This document shows positions 23,330 through 38,300 of a stretch of 41,583 nt of DNA, piece after piece. Position 1 is the stretch's first letter, and every line of letters starts with the position of its first letter. The notes beneath the pieces are model-generated. The model worked only from the letters and a program-made list of their open reading frames with translations, was not told the origin of the DNA and did no database searches. This stretch comes from JAIBAI01 sp044238875 (GTDB taxonomy: Bacteria > Bacteroidota > Bacteroidia > M30B66), in the NCBI GenBank assembly GCA_044238875.1, contig JBIICM010000004.1, forward strand, positions 1-41,583, given 5' to 3'. Both the position numbers and the translations under genes were made by a program.

Positions 23330-26300
23330 TTACCTGATCAGTAATTTCTGAACATAATTGTTTTGATCGCCCTCCATTCTTAGCAGATATATACCCGGCG
23401 CCAGACCAGGATTATAAATCAGATGGTTATTTTCGCCCTTGCCTGAATTGAATTGCTCACTCAGCACCAGCTTTCCGGCTGCATCAAATAATCTCAGGTT
23501 ATAAGTGCCGCGTTTGCTGGCATTGATCAGCACCTGAATATTGCGATCCTGATTGACCCATGCGGTGGCATAAAGGTTTTGAACACCGTTGAATACAACA
23601 GGAACTATTTCGCTGTAGGTGAATGTGCCATTGAAATCAGTTTGTTTCAGTCTGTAATATGAAACACCCCCGTAAGGAGAAGGATCAATACCGTTGTAAC
23701 TTCTGATACTATTGCTGTTGCCGGCACCATCCTGTTCGAAAACATCTTCAAAGTCAACACCGTTCACACTGCGCTGCACGGTAAAGTAATCATTGTTGAT
23801 TTCGGTAGCCGTTTGCCAGGCAAGATCAACCTGCATACTGTTGTAATTGGCTGTCGCAGTAAAGTTTAGAAGCTCCACAGGCAGTGGCTCGGTGTTCCAG
23901 TCGCTGAGTGTCCATGTTGAGAAAGCCGGCACAGAGTCGAGCATCACCCAATTGGTGGCAGTTGTAGTGGCTACATCACGCGAGATACGAGAAGGATAGA
24001 ACTGGCCAAGCCATTCAGTTTCATTGTCAGGAAGTCGCCATGGAATAAGGTCTGCTTCTATATGAGAACCTGTTGCTAGCTCATCCTCAAAATAGCCGAT
24101 ACCCATTTTTACATTCAGACCTGCATTCACCGTTGGATGAATTTCAAAATATCTTTCTATGCTATTATTGGTTGCCACAGTTACTGCTTCATGGTGGCGC
24201 ACAAACTCAGTAATACCCGGAGCTGCACCCGAAGGCCTTGTAATCATGGTAAGACCGATACCGCCCAAATCCGCATTTGTATAGGTGATATTCGCAGCGA
24301 GCGTACGTTCGGCCCTGATGGTTCCGGTGCCAAGGTTGCAGAAAATCCTGTTGGAGTTGGTTTCATTTGTTACCGTTCCCGAAGCACCCAGGTCGATCTC
24401 GTAACCGTTCAGGTCAAGTTTTCCATTGATATTCTGCATATTGAGCTCATCTGAAACAACAAGGTTACTCTGGAGTGTAAGGGCCACCCCGTTGTAACTG
24501 CTGGCGATAATGAGCTGGCCTACCTCTGAAGCTGCTGAGCCGCCAATCTGCTGAGCATTCGATCCCAATAAACGGAGCGTTCCGCTTCCAAGACTTCCGG
24601 TGCCGTTATTGGTCAGGTTGCCTAATAATTCCATTTCTGCACCTGAATGGATATTGATGATAGCACCTGTCTGATTTCCAATGCTTCCGGAAACAGTCAT
24701 TACACCGCCGGAAAGGATTTCAGTCAGTCCGTTGTTGGTAAGTGTTCCGGCGAGTGTTAATTCACCGCCGTTCTCAATGGTAAGAGAGGAACCTGTAAAG
24801 AGGAACAGGTTGCTGGCGGCTGCCGGAGCCAGGCTGTAAACATGCGGGTAACGGCCCGACTCAGGGGATGAAGGGATTACCACATTTACCGAGCTGGTCG
24901 GGACAATGCCGCACCAGTTGCCATTAACATTCCAGTCATCAGATACAACACCGGTCCAAGTGCCAGTTACCTGAATAGTGAGGTTTGCCGTGCCAGAGTT
25001 GTAAGGATTGCCCGCATTGCACAATGTGTTGTATTTCAGCCTGTATTGATAAACCCCGGGTGGAGTAGTACCTGCAGTGCTGGTAACATTTAATGAAGAG
25101 CCATTTATACCTGAATAGGTCGTTCCGGCCGGAGTTCCATTATTTACAATCTCCCAGGCGGTGCCGTTGAAATATTCCCATGTATAGGTAATCGTTCCTG
25201 TGGCATTGATTATAGCATCAATGTTAGTGGAAGTTCCAACGCATATGGTCTTATTGTCGGGCTCATCAGCAACAGTAGGGTCTGAACTGACTGATAAGAG
25301 TCCTGCAGAAGAGGTGGCAGCAGGAGAGCAGGTGCCTCCAACTATAACCCTGAATTGGTAATTATTCAAACTTGCGGGTACAGCAGTCAGATTGAGAGTA
25401 TTTGTTGAAACGCCCGAATAAATCGCATCATTTATAAGTGCATTCCAGTTACTTCCGCCATCAGATGAAACCTGCCATGCATAGTTAAGGCTCGTTCCAG
25501 CAGCAGTGACCGCAAATGATGTATTACTGCCTTCACAAACAGACCTTGAGAAAGTTGCAGGTGTAGTTCCGGTAATGCTTGGGGTCGTATTAACCGTGGC
25601 AACCACTTCAGTTCTTGAAGCTGAGGTACATCCGTTGGCTGTTGCATCTACCCAGTAACTGGTGGTTGCGCTGATTGAGCCGGTGGTGAAGGATGTTCCA
25701 GTTCCCAGCGAAGAGCCACCTGTTGAAGCGTCATACCAATTGATGGTTCCGGCACTGGCAGTTGCTCCCAGATTCACGGTTCCGGCATCGCAGCGCGAAC
25801 CGGGTGTGATACCCGCAATACTTGGGGTGGTATTAACGGTTGCAATTACCTCAGTTCTTGAAGCTGAGGTACATCCATTGGCTGTTGCATCTACCCAGTA
25901 GCTGGCGGTTGCGCTGATTGAGCCGGTGGTGAAGGATGTTCCAGTTCCCAGCGAAGAGCCACCTGTTGAAGCGTCATACCAATTGATAGTTCCGGCACTG
26001 GCAGTTGCTTCCAGATTCACGGTTCCGGCATCGCAGCGCGAACCGGGTGTGGTTCCGGTAATGCTTGGAATCGCATTTACAGTTAATACTGATGCGGTAG
26101 ATGTTGCAGGTGAGCAGGCAGTAGTGCCCACAATAACCCGATATCTGTAACCATTTATACCTGAACTTACTGTACTGATAGATAACGAAGTAGTAGTTGT
26201 TCCGCTGTAGATGCCACCGTTACTTAACGCACTGTAAGATGCGCCTCCATTGGTGCTTAACTGCCACTGGTAGGTAAGGTTATTTCCTGTAGCTGAAACT

Positions 26301-29300
26301 GAAATAGATGTGCCTGCGCCATCACATACTGCGGTTGATGCCGGCGGCTGGGTGCCAATATTAACAGAACCAACATTCAACGTACCTGCATCGGAGTTAA
26401 CGGTTCCGCAAGAGCCAGTTACAACTACCCTGTATTGGTTGCCATTTAATCCGGCAGGGGTATTGCTGATATTGAGTGTGCTGGTAGTTGCTCCGGTGTA
26501 TGGCGCACTTTCTAATCCGGTGGTAATCCAGTTTCCTAATGAGAATATCTGCCACTGGTAGGTGGCAGTCGCATCATTGGTGGTGACTCCAAAACCCGTA
26601 TTACTGCCGGCACAAACGTTATTGATGAAGTTCACAGATGAAGCTCCACCGTCGGGGCTGTATGTGAGAATGGCAGTTGAAGGATTTACAGTAACACTTT
26701 TTGAAACACCGGTGCTGACACATCCTGTAGTGGTATTTTGTACTGTGAACGTACCTGTATACGTTGCCGCTGCGACACCAGCTGGGATTGAAAGGGCAAT
26801 CGGACTGGTAGTAAATGCCGTATTGGTCACATCAGTAAAGCCTGCAGACTCTGCAGACGCATCCCAGTCCATACTATACTGATCGGGGGTTTGCGTTGTG
26901 CCGCTAAAGGTCAGATTGGCATTCTGACTGCCTGCTGAATAGCAAACGGTTGGATTAGCACCCAACGTGATGGTGGGTAATGCATTTACTGTTACTGAAA
27001 TCGGGTAACTGGTACTTGTGCAGGATGTGCTGCTGTTAGTTACCGTTAAATTGGCATTATAGGTTCCTGCTGCAACTCCCGCAGGCACCGACAATACAAT
27101 CGGGCTTGAAGGTAAACTAGACAATGAAACATCGCTGAACCCTGCTGTATTGGCAGAAGTATTCCAATCAATACTGTATTTATCAGGACTATTGGTGGTT
27201 GCGCTAAAGCTTAGGTTTGCATTTTGTGAACCGGCAGTAAAACATACTGAGGGGTTTGCATCTAATGTGATAGTGGGTTGAGTGCATGAAACGAATTCAT
27301 CTGCCCCAATATCCGATGTTGTTAAACTTCGTGTCTCATTATCAAAGTCAGCAGGTGAGATACTGACCAAACCTGTTGCATCGCCATTGTTCTCTACGAA
27401 TTTAAAACTTTCACTGTCATCTCTTGAAATATGCATGAATTTTCCAAGACCTGATATATCAGAAAGATCAACAAACAGATAACCAGTCTTTGGATTTACA
27501 ACATCCGTAGCCGGATTGTTGGCATACACTGATGAAGTAGTTCCTCCTACTGTCTGGGCATATTTACTATTTGCATCAGGTGAGTAGGAACGGCTTTTCC
27601 AATTGGTAAAGTTATAAGCAGTGCCGGTTTGCCCGGAACCGGTTATTTCCTGCGCAACAGTAGATGTATTGGCGGTAGAAAGTAGGTTATAGTCAGTATT
27701 TGAAGCTGTCCAGTTGGTAGCTGGATTGCTGGCCTGATTACCAATCGCAAAGTTGCTGACTACTCCTGTTCTGTCGTTGATTAAAATGTTGTTTTTCAAA
27801 TGAATCGTTCCTCCATTTGTTGTTCCATCACCTGAGGCACAACGCAGTAAGGCATAAGAGCCCCACACAGGTGCATCTCCCGGGAGGGTTGTTTTCCCTG
27901 CTCCGCTGATATAAATACTGTTGTAGTAATAGCGTGTTGTGTTGCCTGATTTGGTGTCATCAAGAATACCATACAGGTCGGGGTTGTTATAGGCATTGCC
28001 TGCGTTTACAGCTGGCGCCAGATAAATCATATTATTTATCAGGGTGAAGCTTCCGTTGGCTATGAGGTTAATACCGGAAAGATCACTGGCACCTATCGCC
28101 ACACCTGAAATAGAAGGGGTAAACGTATTAATACCTGCGCTACCACCATTGTAATTCTCCAGATCTGCGATACGGTTGCGTGAAACTATTCCTGCACCGT
28201 TGGTTGATGATTCGGCATTGAGGGCAATACCGTTAACCCTAACCCATCGGTTCCATGTACCGTAGGCGCGAAGCCCGTAAACAGAATTGCTGTCAACAAC
28301 GTTTCCTGAGTAGTTGTTTGTGCGGATGCCAATACCTGTTAGTGCTCCGGGCCATACCTTATCCACATTGGTTCCATTCATGTAAACGTTTGAGAGGTTT
28401 GTTCGCGAATAAAGGTTGGCAACCACATTGCCGGTTACAGTAACCTTGCCTGCATAAGTGTTCAGCGAATTGGTGCCATATTCACGAGCACCAAGTCTAA
28501 TACCTGTCATATAGGCATAACCTCCGGTATTTTTAATGCCGGCTATAACGTTACCTCTGATATTGGTCGGATTAGAACTGTAATTCCAGATGCCGAAAAC
28601 GCTCACATTATCATTAGAGCCATTGGCTGTTCCAGTTCCGTCCACCTGAATGCTCGGCGTGTTGATAGTAGCTGTAAGATCGCCAATGGTATTGTTCAAT
28701 ACGTCAACCCAACCCGATTTTACACGGATACCGATAAACATGGTAAGGCTGCTTCCGCTGAGGTTGATGTTTTTAATTGTATTTCCGCTCACAACTGAGG
28801 TATCAGCGGCAGTTGCCCCACCTACCTCCAGACGAATGCCTTCAAAGTCAACATTGCTGTTGCTGTTACTCCAGGTGCCTGATGCGCCGGCAGCCGATCC
28901 TCCTATCACATTGTTTTTAATCTTGTGACCGGATGAAGAAGATGCCTTCAGGTAAACAGCAATATGTTGTGGCACACTGCCCTGCAGGGCAGACATATTT
29001 GTTGTGCAATAGAAATTATTGTTGAGAATACTCCAGCTATTACCGTTTCCAACAACATCAGGCAGGTAAACACCTGTTTGAGAGAAGTTAAAGATGTTGT
29101 TACCCTGAATGGTGATGTTATTATTGGTTACACCACTTGTTGAGTTATAGCTGAATATCATGTTCGCCGGCACCCCGGTGGCATCGCTGCGGTCGCGGAT
29201 GGTGTTATTGGTGAGGGTAATATTTCGGTTACCGCTTCCGCCACTTGCTGCATCACCGAAGAATACAATACCCGGATCATTGGTAATAGCACCCGATATA

Positions 29301-32300
29301 TAAGTAGTACTGTTGTTACCTTCGATTATCGAGTTGGTTACCGTAATGGCATTTGCATCGTTCTGGAAGACAAAAGTAGGGTAGGAGCCCTGGTTGTTTC
29401 TGAAGCGCAGGTATTGACCGCCACTGCTGCTGCCGTCGATGGTAACATTTGCAGCCCCGTTAAATCCAATCATACCCTGCAAAGCACTGGTGCCACTGGT
29501 GCCAGTTGCCGTGTAGGTTGTTGCATCTGCCGGCGTAATGGAAATTGTTCGGGTACCGCCGCAATAACCTACCGCATTCAGGAAGGTTGGCGTTGCAGGT
29601 TCAGAAGTGTTTGCATTCACAATCACACTCAGATTGCTGGTCAGTACGCTGTTATTGATAGCGTTAAACAATGCACTGTAGGTAGCAAATGAGGGTGAAC
29701 CGGTGCCGATATAAACCGGTGAGGGCATACCGAAATAAAGCGGGTTAGCTGTATATGAGTCGTTGGATGCATTACCATCTGCTTCTCCATTCGGCAGAGA
29801 GGTGGTAACAACAACATTGAATGCAGTATTCGAACTAAAGCTGTAGGTTCCAATCGTAAAGGTTTGTGTGGCGCCAACTCCAAGATTCATTGCAGATAGG
29901 TTAACTTGCGGCTGAGCAACTCCGTTTACTGTCCAGTTAACGGTTAATGTATTCATCACTTTGGTGCCATTGTTTCTGATTTGAACATCAAGCTGATTGC
30001 CTGAACAGGCCGGCTTAACAGAAATAACCGCAGCGTCATTAGCAAGAAACTCATCGCTGCCCATATCATATAATGCTCCTTTAGGTCTTGATTCACTATC
30101 AATATCAGCAGTTACAGCAGCAAGGGTGGTACCCAAATCAAGCACATAGTTAAATGGCTGGTAAGCAGCTGTTGACGAAGTTTTAATATGCAAATCACCG
30201 TTTGCAGGATCTACAAAAAGATCATATGGATTAACAGTACCATTGGTGGTGTTATCAGTGCCACTTGTTAATGCCTGTGCCCACTGGCTGTTGGCATCGC
30301 CCCCTGATTGTGTTTTCCAGTTGGTAAAGTCCCGGTCGGCTGTCCACCAGCCCAGCGTACTGTTGTTAGCTGATGAAAGAAAGTTGTAATCACTCGTCCA
30401 ACCTGTGCCTGATGAAGATGTTCTGTCAATGGCATAATGTTTAGAATTGGCAGTAGGATTGCCTGTTCTTGCATTGATGAAGATATTGTTTTTAATGTCA
30501 ATCACATCGCCGTTTCCGCTGCCGGTTCCGTTTGGTAGCTTATAAAAACAAGAGGAAGGATAATCTACACCTGAAGTTCCGGATTGATTGCCATGAATCA
30601 GCACCGTGTTGTTGTAAACATTTGTTGTTCCACCGGTATTAAAATCCATAATACCATAAACCTCCTTACGGCTTGTATAGGTTGTTAACCAATTCTTATT
30701 GAACATATTCACTGAGTTATTAATAATGCTGCGGTTTCCAGTTCCATTTATCGCAATACCATGTGAGATGCCTCCATTACTTGCATGAAAGAATCCGTTC
30801 AATTTATTATTGCTGATAGTACCTCCGCTCGCTCCTCTCATCACAATACCATTGGCCTCATTTCCATTGGGTCCGGAAGAAGAAGAACCGATGTAATTAA
30901 TAGTATTATTATGAATGATTTGGCCGGTAGCGCTGTTGTTAATAAAAATTGCATTCGTATTATATCCGCTGGTATTGGCTCCATTGTATGAATTAGCCAG
31001 CGTATTGTTTTCAATAATTGCACGCCCTGAACCGGTATGTTCAATCACCGTGGTATAACTTCTGAATGAGCCAACTGATGATAATCCTGCAATCAGGTTG
31101 TCTCTTACCACCAGTGAGTCCGCGGTTAAGCTGTAAACTCCATAGGTCCATCCGGTATTAAAACCGGAAAGCACTCCGCCACCGTTTGATTGGACGCTAT
31201 TGACCAAGGTCGGGTGGCCTATCGTATTATTCAAAATATTTACCCTTCCGCTGTTTACATAAATACTGGTTACCCCACCTGCATCACCGTTTTGCGACCA
31301 GATATTTTGGATGGTGTTACCCGATACAACAGTTGGGGCAGTTGGGTTATTGCCAACACTCAGATAGAGCGGAATTAAGTCGGTTAGGGTATTGTTTCGC
31401 CATGGATTGGCACCACCGCAAAGTGGTGCACTACCGCCGATATAGTTACCCGAAATCAGGTTACCTGTGGAAGTTGCTCCCGGACGGAAATCAATACCAT
31501 ATTGTTGCCCAGTTCCATCAATAAATGTAGAATAAAGACTATTTCCGCTGATAGTGTAGTTGCTTCCGCCGTTGGTTTGTACGGCAATACCTGCCGAATA
31601 TCCACTACCACCGCTGAAGATCGACCAGTCGGAGATATTGTTATTCGTTATGGTAATATTACTGTTGGCGTTGGTTGTATTCGATGAAAGTATCATGAAT
31701 TTTGAATAGCCGCCAAAGCTACCGGTTGTTCTGTAGCGTATTGTATTGTTGTCAATAGTAACATTGCTGATACCTGGACCTGAACCGCTCGGTCCGCCAA
31801 GAACAATTACCGCTGCACCGCTTGCACCCGAAACGTTGCTGCTTTCAAACAAACAGTTTTTAAGCGTTATGTTATTAGCTCCGTTATTGAACCAAACGGC
31901 AGCATGAGTACTCAGGTTTCTAAAGGTGAGGTTTTGACTACCATTGAAGTTTCCATCTATAGTCACTCTTGACGCACCGTTGAAACGTATAACCGGCTGA
32001 GCAACGGATCCTTCTAATACTCTTGCAGTACTGCCATCAGGCTGAATCAAAATTGAGTACCCTGTTCCACAGTATTCTGTCCATTGATTGAGGGCATTTG
32101 CACCCGTCTCGGTGATGTTTGATACGACGTTGACGGTAAGGTCGCCGCTAAGACCATTGGTATTGATGGCCGAGAACAAACCTCCTGCACCGGTTAGTGT
32201 GGTATAGGTTTGACCTGTGCCCACATTGATTGTACCCGACAACGGTGCATTGGTAGGGGTGGTTAAGGTGGTAGGAACACCGGCATTTGGTGCGGTAGTT

Positions 32301-35300
32301 TGAGTACTTGCAGATGAATGCACCGGTGTGGTGGCATCAAACCTGCTGAAACCAATGTTAGGCGTGGAAGCCATATCCTGAGCCGCAACATAGTACTCGT
32401 AGGTTTCACCATAGGCAGCGCCTGTTATGCTCGGAGTGAATACATAGGTTGCATTGTTGGCATCTCCGGTATTAGAGGAAGATGCAAAAGCTGTCCATGA
32501 TGTAGTTGTTGGCAGAGAGCGTCTTACCCATAATTGAGGCGGGTTGGTTGACTGATCAATTCCGGTTCCTACATCGGTAATGGTGGCAGTGATGGTCGGG
32601 GTAATAGTAGAACTGGTACATAAATTTACCACTGCATTATCAATGGTGGTAGAGATACTAGGTCTGATGATATCACTTGGTGTATAATTACCCGCATCGG
32701 CACCTATATCAACCGGAGTGTTACTGGCCCTGACATCACCATCATAATCATTGGTGGTGGTGAAAGATGGGTTACCGGCATCTTCGGCGGGGGTTGGGAT
32801 TGTATTATTAAGGTGGAGGTCAAGACATGGCGCACATCCGGGTGCATCGTTACCGGTGGGATTGATAAAGTTTGGATCCCCGATGCCACTGTTCCAATCT
32901 GAGGCGGGCACTCCACCGGCCGTCCAGAGCGGGAAGTTGGTTTTATAGTTTGATCCGCCATCCTGGGTATAAATACCCCCGTTGATTCCGTTGAAATAGT
33001 ATAGGTTATAATCAAGCGCGATATTGATATTACTTCCGGTAAGGTCAATACACAGGTGCTTGCCCGTGCCGGTAGCTCCACTGATGTAGGTGCGGTTGTT
33101 TACAAAAATGTTGTTCATGATGGTATCCACCTTACCGGTGCCTGCGCGGAGTGTACGCTTAAAGGCACTGGTAGAATTGTTGTTATTCAGCCCCGTGGTG
33201 CCTCCTCCAATATATATACTATTGTGCAGGTAATCCATTCCGGCATCCACATTTTGGTCGATTCCTCTGATCAGGTAATTACCTGTAATACCTAATCCTA
33301 TTGAAGTATGACCCAAACGAACCATGTTGTTTCGAACAATGGAGGCGGCAGCAGTTCCTGCCCCTCCTTTACCAATGGCTATACCGGTAATGGTCGCATT
33401 GGTGCTGCTAGTAGCTGTAAAGTATAGCCCACTTACGAGGTTGTTTTCCAGTACCCTGCCTGTAACCGTTGGCAGCCAATATATACCGGTTACAGACTGC
33501 GGAGAGCTAAACGTAGACTCGTATATCCTATGCACAAAATTACCCGAAGCATTTTGATTGCCTTCAAGCCACATACCAATGGCTCCGGCCTGATCGGGTG
33601 TTACAGCTGCGGCAGAACCTGCGGGAGAGAATACGTCATACACTTCGTTGTTGTTAATGGTTCCTGCACCACTGGTGCTTCTGATACCGATTGCAGCGGT
33701 GTTGTTTGCGGTGTTTTGGTGATATATGCTTAATACATTATTGTTTCTAATGCCGCATGTTCCGCTTCCTTCATTGCTTATACCATAAGCCTTGCAATTT
33801 GAACCCGATTGACTGACAATCGTATTAACCGTATTACCGGTTCCGGTTCCATTTCCAATGTTTACTGTGCCGCTGCTGGAGTTGTAAATTCCATAGATAT
33901 TGCTTGCCCATCCACCGATAAACCTAATGACGCTGTTGTTGATAACATTTACATTACCGCTTCCTTCTATGGATATACCTCTGACAGCCGTCGGGTCTGT
34001 TGTATTAACTGTATCTATTCTGTTGTTGCTGACCACCGTGGGCGAGGTAGCACCCACATTTACAACCATTCCATACCAATATGTATCATAACTATCCGAT
34101 ATATTCTGAAAAGCTGTTGTCCATGGGTAACTGACTCCGCCAGCCTGCACCGTACCGATATCATTGTTGGAAATCAGGTGGCCACTGGATGTAGAACCCG
34201 GAACGAAATTCAAACATGAAATGGCCCCAAAAGACTGATTGGACGAGGTTGATCGATATATTTTATTATTGGTGATTGTCCATCCATTACCCGTTCCAGT
34301 TCCTACGTTAATACCACTTACATAGGCAGCGGTTGTGCCATAATCGAAATTATAGATATTACAGTTGTCGATGGTGATGCTGTCGTTTGGAGCGCCAGCT
34401 GTTCCTGTAGCCAAAATCCCATTATTAGGTCTAAGTGAACTGGAAATATTCCTGATATCGGAATATGAAATCAGGTTGTTATCATTTCCGGTTCGGGGAG
34501 CCGTATAGGTAAATCTTATACCCGTATTGGCTCCGATACCATTTCCAACTCCAAGGGTGATCAAATCTGTATTAGAGGTTCCCTGGGTAAATGAACTGCC
34601 TGTGAGATCTCCGCTGCTTTGGGTGACATTCACAAAATTGGTATTGCTTACCCCCCTGATGCCTGCTGCAAAACTGCAGGCTGAGTTTTTGGTGAATCCG
34701 CTCTGATCTCTGTACAGGTATTCAATGTTGTTGCTTCCTTCGTAAAGTTTTATTTGGAAGTCAAGTCGGTTGGCATCTGCAGGACTGGCAGCAGCTGAAC
34801 TTAATTTCATTCCAACCCATTCCGCTGTAAACACCCTGTTGGGGGCTGTTCCGGAGGTCATGTACCATAACCTGTAGGGTGTGGGTGTGGCAGATAAACT
34901 AGTGTGATTTGTCAGATCCGCACCTACGGCTGCAAGCACTCCGGTATTGCCGGCTCCTATGCTTGACATGCTGAACACATCTGTACCATTGGCAGGCGCA
35001 CCTCCACTACCAAAATATAAATAACCGTTGGTACTATAATTGGCACTTGAATAATTGGTGCCTTCAAAATTGAAATTAAATCCAATTGTCAAATTTGCAC
35101 CGGCATCAACACCTGAGGTCCAGGAGGCTGAACCTGCGCTTGGATTTCCGGCAATGGAAGTGTAATTGGCTGAAAAACCTGAAACACTATATGATGATTG
35201 TGCTGTAATAGTTGTTCCCGAGATCAATATTCCACCATCACTTGCATCACTTCCTAATCCGACGAGTTGTTTTCCGGCTTCAGTGATGACATTTCTGATC

Positions 35301-38300
35301 ACATTGTTTTTTGCATCATTTAAAAGGACAATCGGACTTCTGGATGAATTGTTCCTGAATAGCAGGTAACGGTCGCTATTGGAGGAGATATAGCCGGTAA
35401 TGGTTACCCTGTCGGCTCCATCCAAACGAATTAAGCCACCTGAAATGGCGCCTGAATTGGATATGGTGCGCAAAACAGCAGCATCAGATTTAATTGTCAC
35501 GGTATAGGGTGCCGCAAACTGATTTAGCGCCACGGTGGCATCTTCGATGGCAAGATCCGAGGTAATGTTCACATTCAGGTTCGCAGTGAGTGTGCTGGCA
35601 TTGATTGCCGCAAATGCACCGTCGCTGCGAGTCAATGAAGTGTAAGTTTGTCCGGTACCAACATAAATATCGGTAGTTCCCTGCGGGAAGAGTATGTTGT
35701 ACTGGTTGATGGTTCCTGCCAAGGCAAAAGATGCAGAGGTCAGATCCACATTGGCGGGAATATTATTGAAAATGCCAGAGGTGATACCCACATTGGTCAA
35801 TGCGGACAAATCCTGCGCAACCACAAAATACTGGATGATGTTGCCTATGGTAACCCCTCCGCCATTTAATATGCTGTAATCAATGGTGAAGTCGAAAGGA
35901 GAACTACTGCCATTGGCCTCTACATATTTCCAACCATTATCAGCAGAGGTGTTTCCTGTATAGGTATTGGCATCCGTTGATTTCTTGTAGTACAATCTTG
36001 GTTTGGTTCCTGCGGTAGTATTTATGCCGCTTGCATCGGTAATGGTCACTGATGAGAGTGTTACAGTAATATTATCCGGAGCTGAAGGTAATGTAGTATA
36101 AGAGATAGCAGGAGGAATCGCATCGACATAAGCAAAATTTCCTGCATCAGCGCCGATATCCACAGGAGTATTGCTGCTCCTGTTGTCTCCGTCGAAATCA
36201 TTAGTAATACCTGCAATGGCTATTCCAATACCTTCGATTGTTGTGCCTGCCGGATCAATATGCAAATCGATAGTGGCATTGGTACCATTGGGTGTGAGGA
36301 AGAATGGATTGTAGCTAATGCTATTTATATCCAAAGATAATCCGCTCCTCCATGCATTGATATTCGCGCGATCTGTTCCGCCAGACACGCCCAATACGCC
36401 GCCGGTCCCGCTTACAACCAGGTCATTGTAATCACAGGTAAGACCGGTTGTTCCGCCTATGCCAATGGCATAGTGCTTTCCTCCTGTTGTGAAGTTTGAA
36501 CGGGCATTGAAGAAGATATTGTTCTCTATTTCTCTCGTGCCTGAAGAAACCGCACTTTGGAAAGCAAAGGTGTTGGGTGTATTGGTATTTACTCCAGTTC
36601 CTGCCATATACACAGAGTTGAAGTAATAATTATTGGTTCCGGCTGCTTCATAAATACCGTTCATGACTTGTCCGGTGGTGATGGCATTTCCGTTCTCATC
36701 CAGTCCAAGACGAACCATGTTGTTTTGTACATTGGCGTTTCCGGCATTAATCCAGAGGCCGGTCAGACCATTAGTAGCTGCATTGGTGGTGTATGCAGCT
36801 GAATTTGAATGCACAAAATTCCGCTCAATCATATTGGTTCCGGTGGCAGCTCCGCTGTAGAAGATACCATAGTTTGAAGATACGGATGTGCCCGTGTTTT
36901 TCAAGGTGTGCACTGTGTTTCTGCTGACTGTATTGCCACCTGCAGTGGTGGTAAGTGCGATACCCATGATTGGGGCAGCGGTATTGGCAGTTGTGATTTC
37001 AATACCGGCTGTTGAAGTACTTGTGCCATTACCGGTAAGGTTCTTCACTGTATTTCCGCTTACCGACAAAGGTACTGCTGCAGCTGCTGTTACGTGCAGG
37101 ATTCCGACCATTTGGCTGGCATTGTTGCCTGCCGCGGCAGACATATCCTGAATGGTATTGTTGCTGATGGTCAGTGCAGAAGCGGTACCTGTTCCAGTAC
37201 TGTATATACCATACATTTTAACTGTTCCACCTAATGTGGATGCAATACCGGCTACTGTATTATTGGATATGCTGCATCCTGCCGTTGTTCCGGTGAAGGA
37301 TATACCATGGAAGGTAGGTGTGGTATTGCTGCTCAGGGTAATGGAGTTGGAAACAGAGGTGCTACCAATTGTGTTTCCTGTCGAAGAACCAATATTTACC
37401 AATCCGGCACCGGTCACACGGATACCATAAAGCGTGGGAGTGGTGTTGGTATTGGTAATACCCCTGATAATATTGCCATCAATTACTGTTGCAGATGAAG
37501 TTCCTGCTCCGGTTACACTAATACCTGTGATGGTTGAGGTTAGCGCCGATGTTGTAATTCCCCCGATGGTATTGTTACGAATACTAGATCCGTTTGCAGA
37601 GGTGCTCAGGGATATTCCAGTTGCTGTTCCACCAGTCATATTGATTGAATTGGAAACGCTGGTGCTCCCGATGACATTTCCACTGGTGGTTCCGATGTTG
37701 ATCAAACTAGCTCCGGTAGCGGATATACCGGTAAATGCCCCGGTATTGGTGGTGATGGTTGTGATGGTGTTGTTGTCCACCACACTAGGTGTTCCTGATC
37801 CAGGCACACTTGCGGATATACCGGTAAAGGCACTGGAGGATGTTCCGCAATTGATATTTCTGATGGTATTATTAGAAACGGTATTGTTATTGCCTGCTGT
37901 GGCTGCAGTGAGGGAAATTCCGGTAAATGCGCCGGTGCTTCCTGCTGTAGCCCCAATGTTGGCAATGGTATTGTTGGATACTGCGTTGCTTCCTACCGCC
38001 GATGCAAGGGATATACCCGTAATATTGCCTGTATTGGCAGCGGTTGTTCTGATTGAATTGGCTGTGGAGGCATCACCGATGATATTTCCGCTGGCGGCAC
38101 CCAGATTGGTAATACCTATGTTTACCAATCCTGCCCCTACGTTGATACCGGTAAATCCGGCACTTGTAGTACCTGACAGACTGAAATTGCCGATGGTATT
38201 GCCGGTAATCTCAGTGGCTGCTGAAGTGGCAGCACTCAGGTTAATACCTGTTGAAACTGCTCCTGCACTGTTGTTCCAATATCCACTTGAGAATGAAGTG

